Assembly: GCA_031383745.1 (NCBI GenBank)
Contig: JANMZX010000145.1
Location: 1 to 41,148, forward strand
DNA from: CAISIP01 sp031383745
GTDB lineage: Bacteria > Pseudomonadota > Gammaproteobacteria > Burkholderiales > Burkholderiaceae_C
Reading direction: 5' to 3'
DNA length: 41,148 nt
This document shows positions 20,079-26,632 of this stretch, piece by piece (the stretch's first letter is position 1; each line of letters begins with the position of its first letter). The translations under genes and the position numbers were made by a program. Below the pieces are notes generated by a model. The model searched no databases. It saw only the letters and a list, made by a program, of their open reading frames with translations, and was not told the DNA's origin.

Positions 20079-20804
20079 GTGAACAAGCCCCGCCCCCCCC
20101 GCCGCGGCCCGGATCGCGAGGCCGCGCTGGCGCAGTACCGCCAGCGCGCCGGCGTCTATGACCTGGAACTGGCACTGTTCCAGCCGATCCGGCTCCAGGC
20201 CATCAGCCGGCTGGGGCTGCGGCCGGGCGACACGGTGCTGGACGTCGGCTGCGGGACCGGCCTGAGCCTGGACGCCCTCGTGCGCGGGGTTGGCGCAACG
20301 GGCCGGGTGCTGGGCATCGAGCAGAGCCCGCCGATGCTCGAACAGGCGCGCCAGCGGGTGGCGCAGCAGGGCTGGACCAACGTCCGCCTGGTGTGTTCAC
20401 CGGTCGAGTCCGCGCGCATGACCTGCAGGGCCGATGCTGCCTTGTTCCACTTCACGCACGACATCCTGCTGCGCAACGAGGCCGTGGCCAACATCATGGG
20501 GCACTTGAAGCCGGGCGCCCGCGTCGTGGCCTGTGGCCTGAAATGGGCGCCCGCCTGGGCCCTGCCGGCCAACCTGTTCGTGGCGGCGGCGGCCCTGCGG
20601 TCCGTCACATCGCTGGAGGGCCTGCGCCAGCCCTGGAGTACGCTTGCGCCCTACCTTGGCCCGATCGACCTGACGCCCCTCTGGGCCGGCAGCATCTACC
20701 TGGCAAGCGGCACCGTGGCGCCAGCGCCGGACCATCCGCCGCGGGCGCACGGTCAACGCGCCGGGCCGGTGCATCCAGGGCGACCGGGGCGTGGATCGGG
20801 TTGA
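20079..20804 (+). CDS. Class I SAM-dependent methyltransferase, substrate unknown
   Basis: About 241 residues from a GTG start. Motif I VLDVGCGTG (residues 53-61), the acidic strand-2 end in GIEQSPPMLEQAR, and a motif-IV-like ADAALFHFTHDIL place it in the UbiE/MenG-like methyltransferase superfamily. The C-terminal half is hydrophobic (NLFVAAAALRSVTSLEG). An ATG at 20025 in frame would add 18 residues of non-conserved appearance; I prefer the GTG but neither has a clear RBS. The last 30 residues are Pro/Gly/His-rich and weakly structured. It lies 142 bp after the ferredoxin gene and is convergent with the SDR gene. No substrate can be inferred. Confidence 0.75.
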   Translation: MNKPRPPRRGPDREAALAQYRQRAGVYDLELALFQPIRLQAISRLGLRPGDTVLDVGCGTGLSLDALVRGVGATGRVLGIEQSPPMLEQARQRVAQQGWTNVRLVCSPVESARMTCRADAALFHFTHDILLRNEAVANIMGHLKPGARVVACGLKWAPAWALPANLFVAAAALRSVTSLEGLRQPWSTLAPYLGPIDLTPLWAGSIYLASGTVAPAPDHPPRAHGQRAGPVHPGRPGRGSG

Positions 20805-20830
20805 CGCGGCACAGGTTTTGCACAATTTTG

Positions 20831-20848
20831 CTGTCAGGTACTTGACAG
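20831..20848. repeat. Near-perfect 18-bp palindrome
   Basis: CTGTCAGGTACTTGACAG reads the same on both strands except at one mirrored pair (positions 7 and 12). It lies 26 bp after the methyltransferase stop and has no T-run on either side, so it is a poor intrinsic terminator. It could be a protein-binding site. Confidence 0.5.
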
Positions 20849-20964
20849 ATGTGCGTATCGTCCGGCACCGGCTGTTCACAGGCCGATTTCAGTGGCAGTT
20901 CGCTGCACGCTGCCCGTTTCGGAGGCGTCGGCCGCGGCACCAGCACCGGCGCCGCCTGCGCCGG

Positions 20965-21012
20965 TTATCCAGAAAGTTATCCACAGACTAGACCACAGCG
21001 CCGGGGGATAAC
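20965..21012. other. Cluster of DnaA-box-like sites
   Basis: A perfect E. coli-type DnaA box TTATCCACA lies at 20977-20985. A one-mismatch copy TTATCCAGA lies at 20965-20973, exactly 12 bp upstream and in the same orientation. A third GTTATCC core lies on the opposite strand (GGATAAC at 21006-21012). All fall in the 228-bp gap between convergent genes. dnaA, dnaN and rpmH are absent, so this is not evidently oriC. Confidence 0.5.
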
Positions 21013-21032
21013 CTGGCGCCCGGCCGGCGTGC

Positions 21033-21836
21033 TCAATAGTGGATGGCGCGCGGCGCCCCACCGCCGGCGGCAATCACATCCCCATGCACGGCGCGCGACT
21101 TGGGCGAACACAGGAAGACCACCACGTTCGCCACGTCACTCGCGTCAAGCAGTTGGCGTATCGAGTTGCCGGCGGCCATCTGCGCTTCCACCTCCTGCGG
21201 CGGGATGCCCTGGGCCGCCGCGCGGGCCTGTACCAGCGGCGCGGTGCGTTCCGTCCGCGTCAGTCCGGGATGCACCACCGTGACATTGATGCCGCTGGGG
21301 CCGAGTTCGTCGGCCAGGTTTTTCGTCAGTGCTGCCACGGCCACATTGCGGATACTGCCCACGGCGCTGCCGGTCTGGCGCGCCGCCAGCCCGCTGATGT
21401 TGACGATCCGTCCCCAGCCACTGGCGATCATCCCGGGCGCGACTTCGCGCGCGCAACGGATGTAGCCCATCACCTTGGTGTCCATCTCGGCATGAAAGAA
21501 ATCCGTGGTGATATCGGCCAGCTGCGGCGGCCCGGCAAAGCCCGCCGGTTCGGCCGCCGCATTGACCAGGATGTCGACGCTGCCACCGAGCTGGCGCACC
21601 GCATCGGCAACCGCATTGCGGACCTGCGCATCGCTGGTGGTATCGGCCACTACACCAACCACATTGCGGCCGGTGGCGACACTGATCTCGCGCGCTGCCG
21701 CTTCCAGCGCCTGGGCCCCGCGCGCAAGCAGCGCCACGTCCACGCCCTCCTGCGCCAGGGCGAGGGCGATCGCCTTGCCGATACCGCGGCTGCCGCCGGT
21801 GACGAGTGCGCGTTTGCCGTTGAGTTCCAGATCCAT
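21033..21836 (-). CDS. SDR-family oxidoreductase-like protein with altered active site
   Basis: A 267-residue Rossmann protein. The classical SDR cofactor loop TGGSRGIG (residues 13-20), ALLAR at the strand-2 end, an NAAAEP variant of NNAG (from residue 92) and the active-site Ser148 in VNISG are present. The YxxxK pair expected around residues 160-165 is missing: the aligned segment reads GSAVGSIRNVAVAALTKNLADELG, with no Tyr and no Lys until the downstream LTK. Downstream family features (GINVTVVHPGLTRTE, and the C-terminal SRAVHGDVIAAGGG) are intact, so this is not a decayed gene. The start at 21836 is the ATG just ahead of MDLELNGKRALVTGG. Normal SDR catalysis is doubtful; NAD(P) binding is likely. 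It is divergent from an MFS pump. Confidence 0.85.
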   Translation of the reverse strand: MDLELNGKRALVTGGSRGIGKAIALALAQEGVDVALLARGAQALEAAAREISVATGRNVVGVVADTTSDAQVRNAVADAVRQLGGSVDILVNAAAEPAGFAGPPQLADITTDFFHAEMDTKVMGYIRCAREVAPGMIASGWGRIVNISGLAARQTGSAVGSIRNVAVAALTKNLADELGPSGINVTVVHPGLTRTERTAPLVQARAAAQGIPPQEVEAQMAAGNSIRQLLDASDVANVVVFLCSPKSRAVHGDVIAAGGGAPRAIHY

Positions 21837-21973
21837 TGGGTGCTTTCGAGTGGCTGCAGGGGGGATTCTGCAGGATGCAGGATGCGTCCCAGGCCACCTG
21901 CGAATTGCGGCGCAGGCAGACAACGGTACGTCGCAACGACAATCGCGATCCCCGAGCTGATGAGATATTTTAT

Positions 21974-22005
21974 CCGGGTATTATTGACAAGACAATTACG
22001 CCCGG
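21974..22005. repeat. Imperfect inverted repeat over the MFS -35 region (operator candidate)
   Basis: Half-sites CCGGGTATTATTG (21974-21986) and CAATTACGCCCGG (21993-22005) are inverted with 10 of 13 positions matching and a 6-bp spacer. They cover the -35 hexamer and most of the promoter spacer. No regulator gene is adjacent. Confidence 0.45.
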
Positions 22006-22012
22006 GTATATT
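21984..22012 (+). promoter_or_regulatory. Near-consensus sigma-70 promoter of the MFS gene
   Basis: TTGACA (21984-21989, perfect) and TATATT (22007-22012, 5 of 6) are separated by exactly 17 bp, in a locally AT-rich patch within GC-rich DNA. The start codon is about 105 nt downstream, leaving a leader of roughly 98 nt with no obvious riboswitch. Confidence 0.75.
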
Positions 22013-22117
22013 CTGCCGCACACTGGCATCGTCATTCGCTCGACCTGGCAGCGGCCACGCTGCTTCCCCAGCGGCCGCACCCAATGGCCCCCCATCAACC
22101 CGCCGGGAGAACCCCCT

Positions 22118-23410
22118 GTGCCATCTCCGTCTTCCACTGCACCAGCTGCCAACCCGGCACCCGAGGCTTCCGCGCCAGACGCGCGGGCGCCCGCCATGGT
22201 GTTCATCCTGGTCACGGTGCTGATCGACATGATGGCCATCGGGCTGATCGTGCCGGTGCTGCCCTTTCTGGTTGGCACCTTCACCACCTCGACGACCGAG
22301 CAGACCTTCTGGTTCGGCGCCGTGGCACTGGCATTTGGTGTCGCCAACTTCTTCGCGTCACCGATCCTGGGAGCGCTGTCGGACAAGTACGGCCGTCGGC
22401 CGGTGCTGCTGCTCGGCTTTTCGGGCCTGGCCTTGAGCTTCATCGTGACCGGGCTTGCCACGGCCTTGTGGATGCTGATCGTGGTACGCCTCGTCAGCGG
22501 CGCGATGCAATCCAACGCTGCCGTGGCCAATGCCTATGTGGCCGACATCACTGCGCCCGAAGACCGCGCGCGCCGTTTCGGGCTGGTCGGCGCGATGTTC
22601 GGCCTGGGTTTTACCCTGGGCCCTGCGATGGGCGGCTACCTGGGCAGTTTCAACCTGCATCTGCCCTTCTTCGTGGCCGGTGGCCTGGCGGTGCTGAACT
22701 GGATCTACGGGTACTTCGTGCTGCCGGAGTCCCTGCCGGCGGACCGGCGCAAGCCCTTCGCATGGCGCCGCGCCAATCCGTTTGGCGCGATGGTGGGCCT
22801 CGGCCAGTTGCAGGGCGTGGGCTCGCTGGTGGCGGTGATCGGCCTGGCCAGCCTGGCGCAGTTCACGCTGCACAACAGTTTTGTGCTGTACACCACGTTC
22901 AAGTTCGGCTGGGGCCCGAAGGACAACGGCCTGGCCTTGTTCACCGTCGGGCTGATGTCGGTGCTGGTGCAGGGCTTCCTGCTCAAGCACCTGCTCAAGC
23001 GCTTCTCGGCCCGCTTCCTGGCCGTGGGCGGACTGATGGCGTCCACCCTGACCTACTTCGCATTCGGTGCCGTGACCGCGGGCTGGATGATGTTCGTCGT
23101 GATCATCGCCGGCAACCTTCTGGGCGGCGGCGCGGCGGCGGTGATCCAGAGCCTGGTGTCCAACTCCGCCGACGCACGCAGCCAAGGCCAGACCATGGGC
23201 GCCGTGGCGGCCCTCAACAGCCTGACCGCCGTGCTGGCGCCGGTGGTCAGCGCCAGCCTGCTGGGCATCGTCTCGCACCTGCCCAAGGGCGACTGGCGCA
23301 TCGGGTTGCCGTTCTATTTCTGCGCCACCATGCAGCTGATCGGCACGGTGTTCGTCGCGCGGCACTTCAATCGGGCGAGGCACGCGCCGGCAGGTGCGGC
23401 ATCCACCTGA
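22118..23410 (+). CDS. MFS drug-efflux transporter, TetA-like
   Basis: A 430-residue, 12-helix proton-driven antiporter of the inner membrane. TM1 contains VLIDMMAIGLIVPVLPFL, a signature of the TCR/Tet MFS group. The loop 2-3 motif A reads GALSDKYGRRPVLLLGF, and the drug-antiporter motif C lies in FGLGFTLGPAMGGYLG. The central cytoplasmic loop is short and basic (LPADRRKPFAWRRANP). Start GTG at 22118 has GGGAGA upstream; the first 26 residues are Pro/Ala-rich and unusual. A later in-frame ATG just before TM1 (MVFILV) is the alternative. The gene has a strong predicted promoter and a possible operator. Tetracycline as a substrate is not shown by sequence. Confidence 0.87.
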   Translation: MPSPSSTAPAANPAPEASAPDARAPAMVFILVTVLIDMMAIGLIVPVLPFLVGTFTTSTTEQTFWFGAVALAFGVANFFASPILGALSDKYGRRPVLLLGFSGLALSFIVTGLATALWMLIVVRLVSGAMQSNAAVANAYVADITAPEDRARRFGLVGAMFGLGFTLGPAMGGYLGSFNLHLPFFVAGGLAVLNWIYGYFVLPESLPADRRKPFAWRRANPFGAMVGLGQLQGVGSLVAVIGLASLAQFTLHNSFVLYTTFKFGWGPKDNGLALFTVGLMSVLVQGFLLKHLLKRFSARFLAVGGLMASTLTYFAFGAVTAGWMMFVVIIAGNLLGGGAAAVIQSLVSNSADARSQGQTMGAVAALNSLTAVLAPVVSASLLGIVSHLPKGDWRIGLPFYFCATMQLIGTVFVARHFNRARHAPAGAAST

Positions 23411-23478
23411 CAGGCGCAGTCTGCAGGCTGTCGATGTGTAGGCCCGAAGGCGTCAATCGCAGCGCGCTGTTTCGCCTG

Positions 23479-23622
23479 TCACTTGAGATGCACATCACCA
23501 ACCAGCCCCAAAACGCCGATCACGATCAGGTAGGCCGCGACGATGTAGTTGAGCATGCGCGGCACGACAAGAATCAGCACGCCGGAAACCAGCGCCACGA
23601 TGGGGGTAAGGCCTAAGGTCAT
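23479..23622 (-). CDS. DUF3096-type small membrane protein
   Basis: A 47-residue, very hydrophobic protein (MTLGLTPIVALVSGVLILV..., ending LVGDVHLK) with two helices separated by PRMLNY. It resembles the DUF3096 family of short bacterial membrane proteins, whose function is unknown. Two ATGs lie 6 nt apart (23628 and 23622). GGGAG directly abuts the first, which leaves the second at the proper 6-nt spacing, so 23622 is preferred. It is convergent with the MFS gene, 68 bp away. Confidence 0.75.
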   Translation of the reverse strand: MTLGLTPIVALVSGVLILVVPRMLNYIVAAYLIVIGVLGLVGDVHLK

Positions 23623-23967
23623 TGTCATCTCCCGGTTTGTCCCGATCGGCAATCCCCGGAATGGAGACGGTCGGGCAGTCCAGTCTGGAGGGCCGTTCCA
23701 GCGGTGTCTGTTGGGCGTCGAACATAGGCTGCGGGGTGGATCGCGCTCGACGGCTCCGTTGTGGAGGCTACGATGCGGCAGCGCGCTTGGCACTCGCGCG
23801 CGCCGACAAATCGCCGCGAGCGGCGACGGTGACACGACAAGGCAATCGGCAAGCATTGGCAGCGTCGCAAACGATCCGCCGCCCGCATTGCATTGACGAT
23901 TTTGGACAGGAGCGCGGTTGCGCTACGCTACAAGCAAGAAAGAAGAGGTGCCAAGACCGGAGTTGCC

Positions 23968-23981
23968 GTGAAGTGGTGGGT
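23968..23981. repeat. Direct repeat copy 1 (duplicate of tRNA-Lys 3' end)
   Basis: GTGAAGTGGTGGGT here is identical to 24110-24123, where it covers the encoded ACCCACCA end of tRNA-Lys(CUU) plus 6 nt beyond it. Copies start 142 bp apart. Duplicated tRNA 3' ends are typical of integrase attachment sites, but no integrase is present. Confidence 0.55.
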
Positions 23982-24066
23982 GACGCAGTTGCGCCCGCGC
24001 ATTGCAGCCTGCTGGCACCTGCCATGCGCCTGCTTGCACATAATCCGTTGCTCGGGAATATGCGCC

Positions 24067-24087
24067 TTGCTACTATGTTTGTAGCAA
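24067..24087 (-). terminator. Hairpin downstream of tRNA-Lys(CUU)
   Basis: A perfect 7-bp stem (TTGCTAC / GTAGCAA) with a 7-nt loop lies 28 bp past the tRNA 3' end. There is no U-tract on the minus strand, so it may stop or process the tRNA transcript, or be unrelated. Confidence 0.35.
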
Positions 24088-24109
24088 TGAATGCAATGCT
24101 GGGAGGGCT

Positions 24110-24123
24110 GTGAAGTGGTGGGT
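24110..24123. repeat. Direct repeat copy 2 (inside tRNA-Lys(CUU) 3' end)
   Basis: This copy of GTGAAGTGGTGGGT overlaps the CCA end of the tRNA gene; see the copy at 23968-23981. Confidence 0.55.
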
Positions 24124-24191
24124 CCTGACAGATTCGAACTGTCGACCTACGGATTAAGAGTCCGCTGCTCTACCAACTGAGCTAAGAACCC
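24116..24191 (-). tRNA. tRNA-Lys (anticodon CUU)
   Basis: 76 nt with encoded CCA. Acceptor GGGTTCT pairs with AGGACCC (one T-G wobble). The D stem is GCTC/GAGC, the anticodon stem GCGGA/TCCGT with loop CTCTTAA giving anticodon CTT, and the T arm GACAG-TTCGAAT-CTGTC. It reads AAG codons. A37 is present for t6A. It lies downstream of tRNA-Lys(UUU) on the same strand. Confidence 0.97.
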
Positions 24192-24226
24192 ACTTCGAAA
24201 AACGATCGCGCTGGCATGCAGGGAGT

Positions 24227-24302
24227 TGGTAGGACGTGGCAGGCTCGAACTGCCGACCAACGGATTAAAAGTCCGCTGCTCTACCGACTGAGCTAACGTC
24301 CC
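24227..24302 (-). tRNA. tRNA-Lys (anticodon UUU)
   Basis: 76 nt with encoded CCA. Acceptor GGGACGT pairs with ACGTCCT, with a G1-U72 wobble at the terminal position. The anticodon stem is GCGGA/TCCGT with loop CTTTTAA giving TTT, and the T arm GGCAG-TTCGAGC-CTGCC. It reads AAA/AAG. A37 is present for t6A/ct6A. It follows tcdA by 70 bp on the same strand and precedes tRNA-Lys(CUU) by 35 bp. Confidence 0.97.
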
Positions 24303-24348
24303 GCTCCCTGATCTGCTGCAAGGTTTGCGCCTCACAGCAAAGCAAAAA

Positions 24349-24354
24349 ATTATA
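24349..24354 (-). promoter_or_regulatory. Candidate -10 box for the tRNA-Lys pair
   Basis: A perfect TATAAT on the minus strand lies 46 bp upstream of the first tRNA-Lys; no good -35 is seen at 16-18 bp. The same spot overlaps the end of a weak GC stem (24354-24369) followed by a T-run (24344-24350), which could serve as an intrinsic terminator for tcdA. Both readings are possible together. Confidence 0.45.
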
Positions 24355-24372
24355 GCCCGGTTCGGGGCCCAT

Positions 24373-25164
24373 TCAGGCTGGCACGCTGGCCAATGTTGCA
24401 ATTTGGTTGAGGACCCAGCCCGCGGCGCATTGGCCGAAGGTGGCGGTGACACTGACGATCGAGCCATACCCATGGCAATTCAGCGAGCCGTCGGCACCTT
24501 CGATGGCGCAGGAGGCGTCGGCCGGTTGCACCGGTTCGCGGCTGAACACACAGGCCACGCCGAGCTTGCGGCCTTCGCGCGGGGCGCCGTGCTCCTTGCG
24601 CAGGCGGTTGCGCACTTGCGCCAGCAAAGGGTCGTGTGTGCAGGCCGACAGGTCGGTGATGTCGACCAGATGCGCCTGGCGTTTGCCACCGGCCGCGCCC
24701 GCCGCGATGAAGTGCACCTGGCTGTTGTGGCGAGCCCAGGCCGCCAGCGCCACCTTGGCGCGCACCTGGTCGCAGGCGTCGATGACGGCATCGACCTGCC
24801 CGCCCGCGAGCAAGGCCGGCCAGTTGTCCTGGTCGACGAACTCCTCGATGCAGCGCACCTGGCATTGCGGATGGATACCGGCGATGCGCTCGCGCATGGC
24901 CAGCACCTTGGCCTGTCCCACGGTGGACTCCAATGCATGCACCTGCCGGTTGATGTTGGACTCGGCGACATGGTCCAGGTCGATCAGCGTCAGACGACCG
25001 ACACCGCTGCGGGCCAGGGCCTCCGCGGCCCAGGAGCCGACGCCACCAATGCCCACTACCACCACGTGGGCGGCTCGAATCCGGCGCGCCGCGGCCACGC
25101 CATACAGCCGTTCGAGCGCACTGAAGCGTCGGTCGAGGTCAGTGTCAACGGCAAGCAGCGCCAC
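24373..25164 (-). CDS. tcdA: tRNA threonylcarbamoyladenosine dehydratase TcdA (CsdL)
   Basis: A 263-residue E1-like/ThiF-fold enzyme that uses ATP to dehydrate t6A37 to its cyclic form (ct6A) on tRNAs reading ANN codons. The ATP loop VVVVGIGGVGSWAAEALARSG (GIGGVGSW at residues 38-45), LIDLDHVAESNINRQVHAL, DACDQVRAKVAL, and KLGVACVFSREPV follow E. coli TcdA (268 residues) closely. No ATG fits; GTG at 25164 gives the expected N-terminus (MALLAVDTDLDRRFSALERLYG) but has a weak RBS, so the exact start is uncertain by a few codons. It follows cpoB by 28 bp, and two tRNA-Lys genes follow it. Confidence 0.9.
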   Translation of the reverse strand: MALLAVDTDLDRRFSALERLYGVAAARRIRAAHVVVVGIGGVGSWAAEALARSGVGRLTLIDLDHVAESNINRQVHALESTVGQAKVLAMRERIAGIHPQCQVRCIEEFVDQDNWPALLAGGQVDAVIDACDQVRAKVALAAWARHNSQVHFIAAGAAGGKRQAHLVDITDLSACTHDPLLAQVRNRLRKEHGAPREGRKLGVACVFSREPVQPADASCAIEGADGSLNCHGYGSIVSVTATFGQCAAGWVLNQIATLASVPA

Positions 25165-25192
25165 GGCAACCGGTGTTGGATGGGGGAGCGCG

Positions 25193-26041
25193 TCAGCGCA
25201 GCCGCGCCAGCCGCTCCTTGCCGGCCTGCGCTGCCTCGGACTGCGGGTAGGCCTTTCCCAGGTCTTCCAGCGACTTGCGGGCGCCACGCACGTCCTTGAG
25301 CTCGACCTGGCAGTTCGCGATCGACAGCAGGGCCTCCGGCGCACGCAGATGGTCGGGCGCCGCCTGCAGCAGGATGCGGAAATTCGTGATCGCTTCCTTG
25401 TAGTCGCGCGTGGCGTATTGCGCATTGCCCAGCCAGAACAACGCCGAGGGCATGTAGCCTGTCTTGGGGTAACGCGACATCAGCGCCAGAAAGCCGCTCT
25501 GCGCGGCGCCGAAATCACCGGAGCGAAAACTGGCTAGCGCGGCGTCGAACGCGCGCCGCTCGGCCGGTTCGACCTGGATGTCGCGCCCGTCGACTGTCAC
25601 CTTGACCGGCTCCAGTTGCCTGACGCGCTCGTCGACGCCGCGGGCGAGATCCTGCTGGCCCAGCGCCAGGTCTTTCTGGCGCACCTGCAGGTCGGAAAGC
25701 GTGCGGTTGGTCTGCTCGTTGAGACCGTTGAGGCGCGCCACCTCGGCGCGCAGAGACTCGATCTGGTTTTGCAGATCGAGCAGGCCGCGGCGCAGCTGGG
25801 CGCTCTCTTCCGCGCTGCGGCGCAGTTGCTCGTTCTGGCTCTCGCGCTGGGTGTCGGCGAAACGCTGCAGGGCCGCGTCCGACGCCTGTCGGCCTGCCTC
25901 CACCCGCTGGCGCAGATCGAGGATCGCCTTGCGCGCCTCTTCGTCGTCGAACAGACCCGCATGGGCTGCGCCGTGCACGCCGGCGACGGCCAGCACCAGC
26001 ACATGCAGTCCGGTTCGCATCGAGCGCCCCAAAGTCCTCAT
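25193..26041 (-). CDS. cpoB: Tol-Pal associated periplasmic coordinator CpoB (YbgF)
   Basis: A 282-residue exported protein. Signal peptide is at residues 1-28 (cleavage after AAHA), then a polar coiled-coil trimerisation region at about 32-115 (RQRVEAGRQASDAALQRF, then LRAEVARLNGLNEQTNRTLSDLQ), then three TPR repeats at about 160-280 (YPKTGYMPSALFWLGNAQYATRDYKEAI, HLRAPEALLSIANCQVEL, YPQSEAAQAGKERL). CpoB links outer-membrane constriction by Tol-Pal to septal peptidoglycan synthesis. The start overlaps the pal stop (ATGA). Confidence 0.93.
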   Translation of the reverse strand: MRTLGRSMRTGLHVLVLAVAGVHGAAHAGLFDDEEARKAILDLRQRVEAGRQASDAALQRFADTQRESQNEQLRRSAEESAQLRRGLLDLQNQIESLRAEVARLNGLNEQTNRTLSDLQVRQKDLALGQQDLARGVDERVRQLEPVKVTVDGRDIQVEPAERRAFDAALASFRSGDFGAAQSGFLALMSRYPKTGYMPSALFWLGNAQYATRDYKEAITNFRILLQAAPDHLRAPEALLSIANCQVELKDVRGARKSLEDLGKAYPQSEAAQAGKERLARLR

Positions 26042-26610
26042 CGGTAGGCAATCTCCGCGCGCCGGTTCTGGGCCAGGGACGCCTCGTCGCTGCCCTGGAC
26101 GGCGGGTTTTTCCTTGCCGAAACTCACTGCCTCGACCTGTGCATCGGCCACGCCGAGCAGTCCCAGCGCGCGGCGCACGGCCTCGGAGCGCTTCTGGCCC
26201 AGCGCAAGGTTGTACTCGCGCCCGCCGCGCTCGTCGGTATGGCCTTCGATCGACGCCTTGCGGTTCCTGTCGGCCGTGAGGTAGCGCGCCTGTGCCTCGA
26301 TCACCGCCTGGTATTCGGGTTTGATCGCAAAACTGTCGTAGTCGAAATACACCATGCGCGGGCCCGAGGGCGCAGCTGCGTTCGCCGCACCTGCTGCCCC
26401 CAGGTTGACCGGTGCAATCGCCGTGTTGGTGACGCCGGTGGAGCCACCGCTGCCGGCGCTTGCAGCTCCGGCAGCGCCCTGCGCGCCGCTCCCCTGCCCG
26501 GCGACCGGTGTGCCGGAGCGGTCTTCCACCGCCACATCATCGAGCTTGACCGACGAGCCGCAGCCCGCCAGCGCGGCAGTGAACGCCAAGGCCAGCAAAA
26601 ATCGCATCAT
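26038..26610 (-). CDS. pal: Peptidoglycan-associated lipoprotein Pal
   Basis: A 190-residue outer-membrane lipoprotein with lipobox LAGC (lipidated Cys17), an Ala/Gly/Ser-rich tether at about residues 30-80, and an OmpA-like peptidoglycan-binding domain (YFDYDSFAIKPEYQ, GHTDERGGREYNLALGQKRSEAV, QNRRAEIAYR). It anchors the outer membrane to the cell wall and partners TolB. The first of two adjacent ATGs (26610) is taken because AGGAG lies 7 nt upstream. It lies 22 bp after tolB. Confidence 0.96.
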   Translation of the reverse strand: MMRFLLALAFTAALAGCGSSVKLDDVAVEDRSGTPVAGQGSGAQGAAGAASAGSGGSTGVTNTAIAPVNLGAAGAANAAAPSGPRMVYFDYDSFAIKPEYQAVIEAQARYLTADRNRKASIEGHTDERGGREYNLALGQKRSEAVRRALGLLGVADAQVEAVSFGKEKPAVQGSDEASLAQNRRAEIAYR

Positions 26611-26632
26611 CCGAGTACTCCTGAGTGGTGTG

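Larger units (their letters stand above)
23623..24115. other. Gene-poor stretch of about 490 bp
   Basis: I see no convincing gene here. Open frames on both strands have Cys/Arg-rich, low-information translations without RBS or recognisable domains. It holds a 7-bp-stem hairpin (24067-24087) and a 14-bp copy of the adjacent tRNA 3' end (23968-23981). Its base composition is visibly more mixed than in the flanking genes. Confidence 0.6.

Noticed and set aside
23623..23720. Sequence upstream of the DUF3096 gene resembling a dispersed intergenic repeat
   Set aside because: Only one copy is in this window, so repetitiveness cannot be shown.
24344..24369. Intrinsic terminator for tcdA (GC stem plus T-run)
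   Set aside because: The stem is only 4-5 bp and coincides with a perfect TATAAT; kept only as a possibility in the promoter entry.
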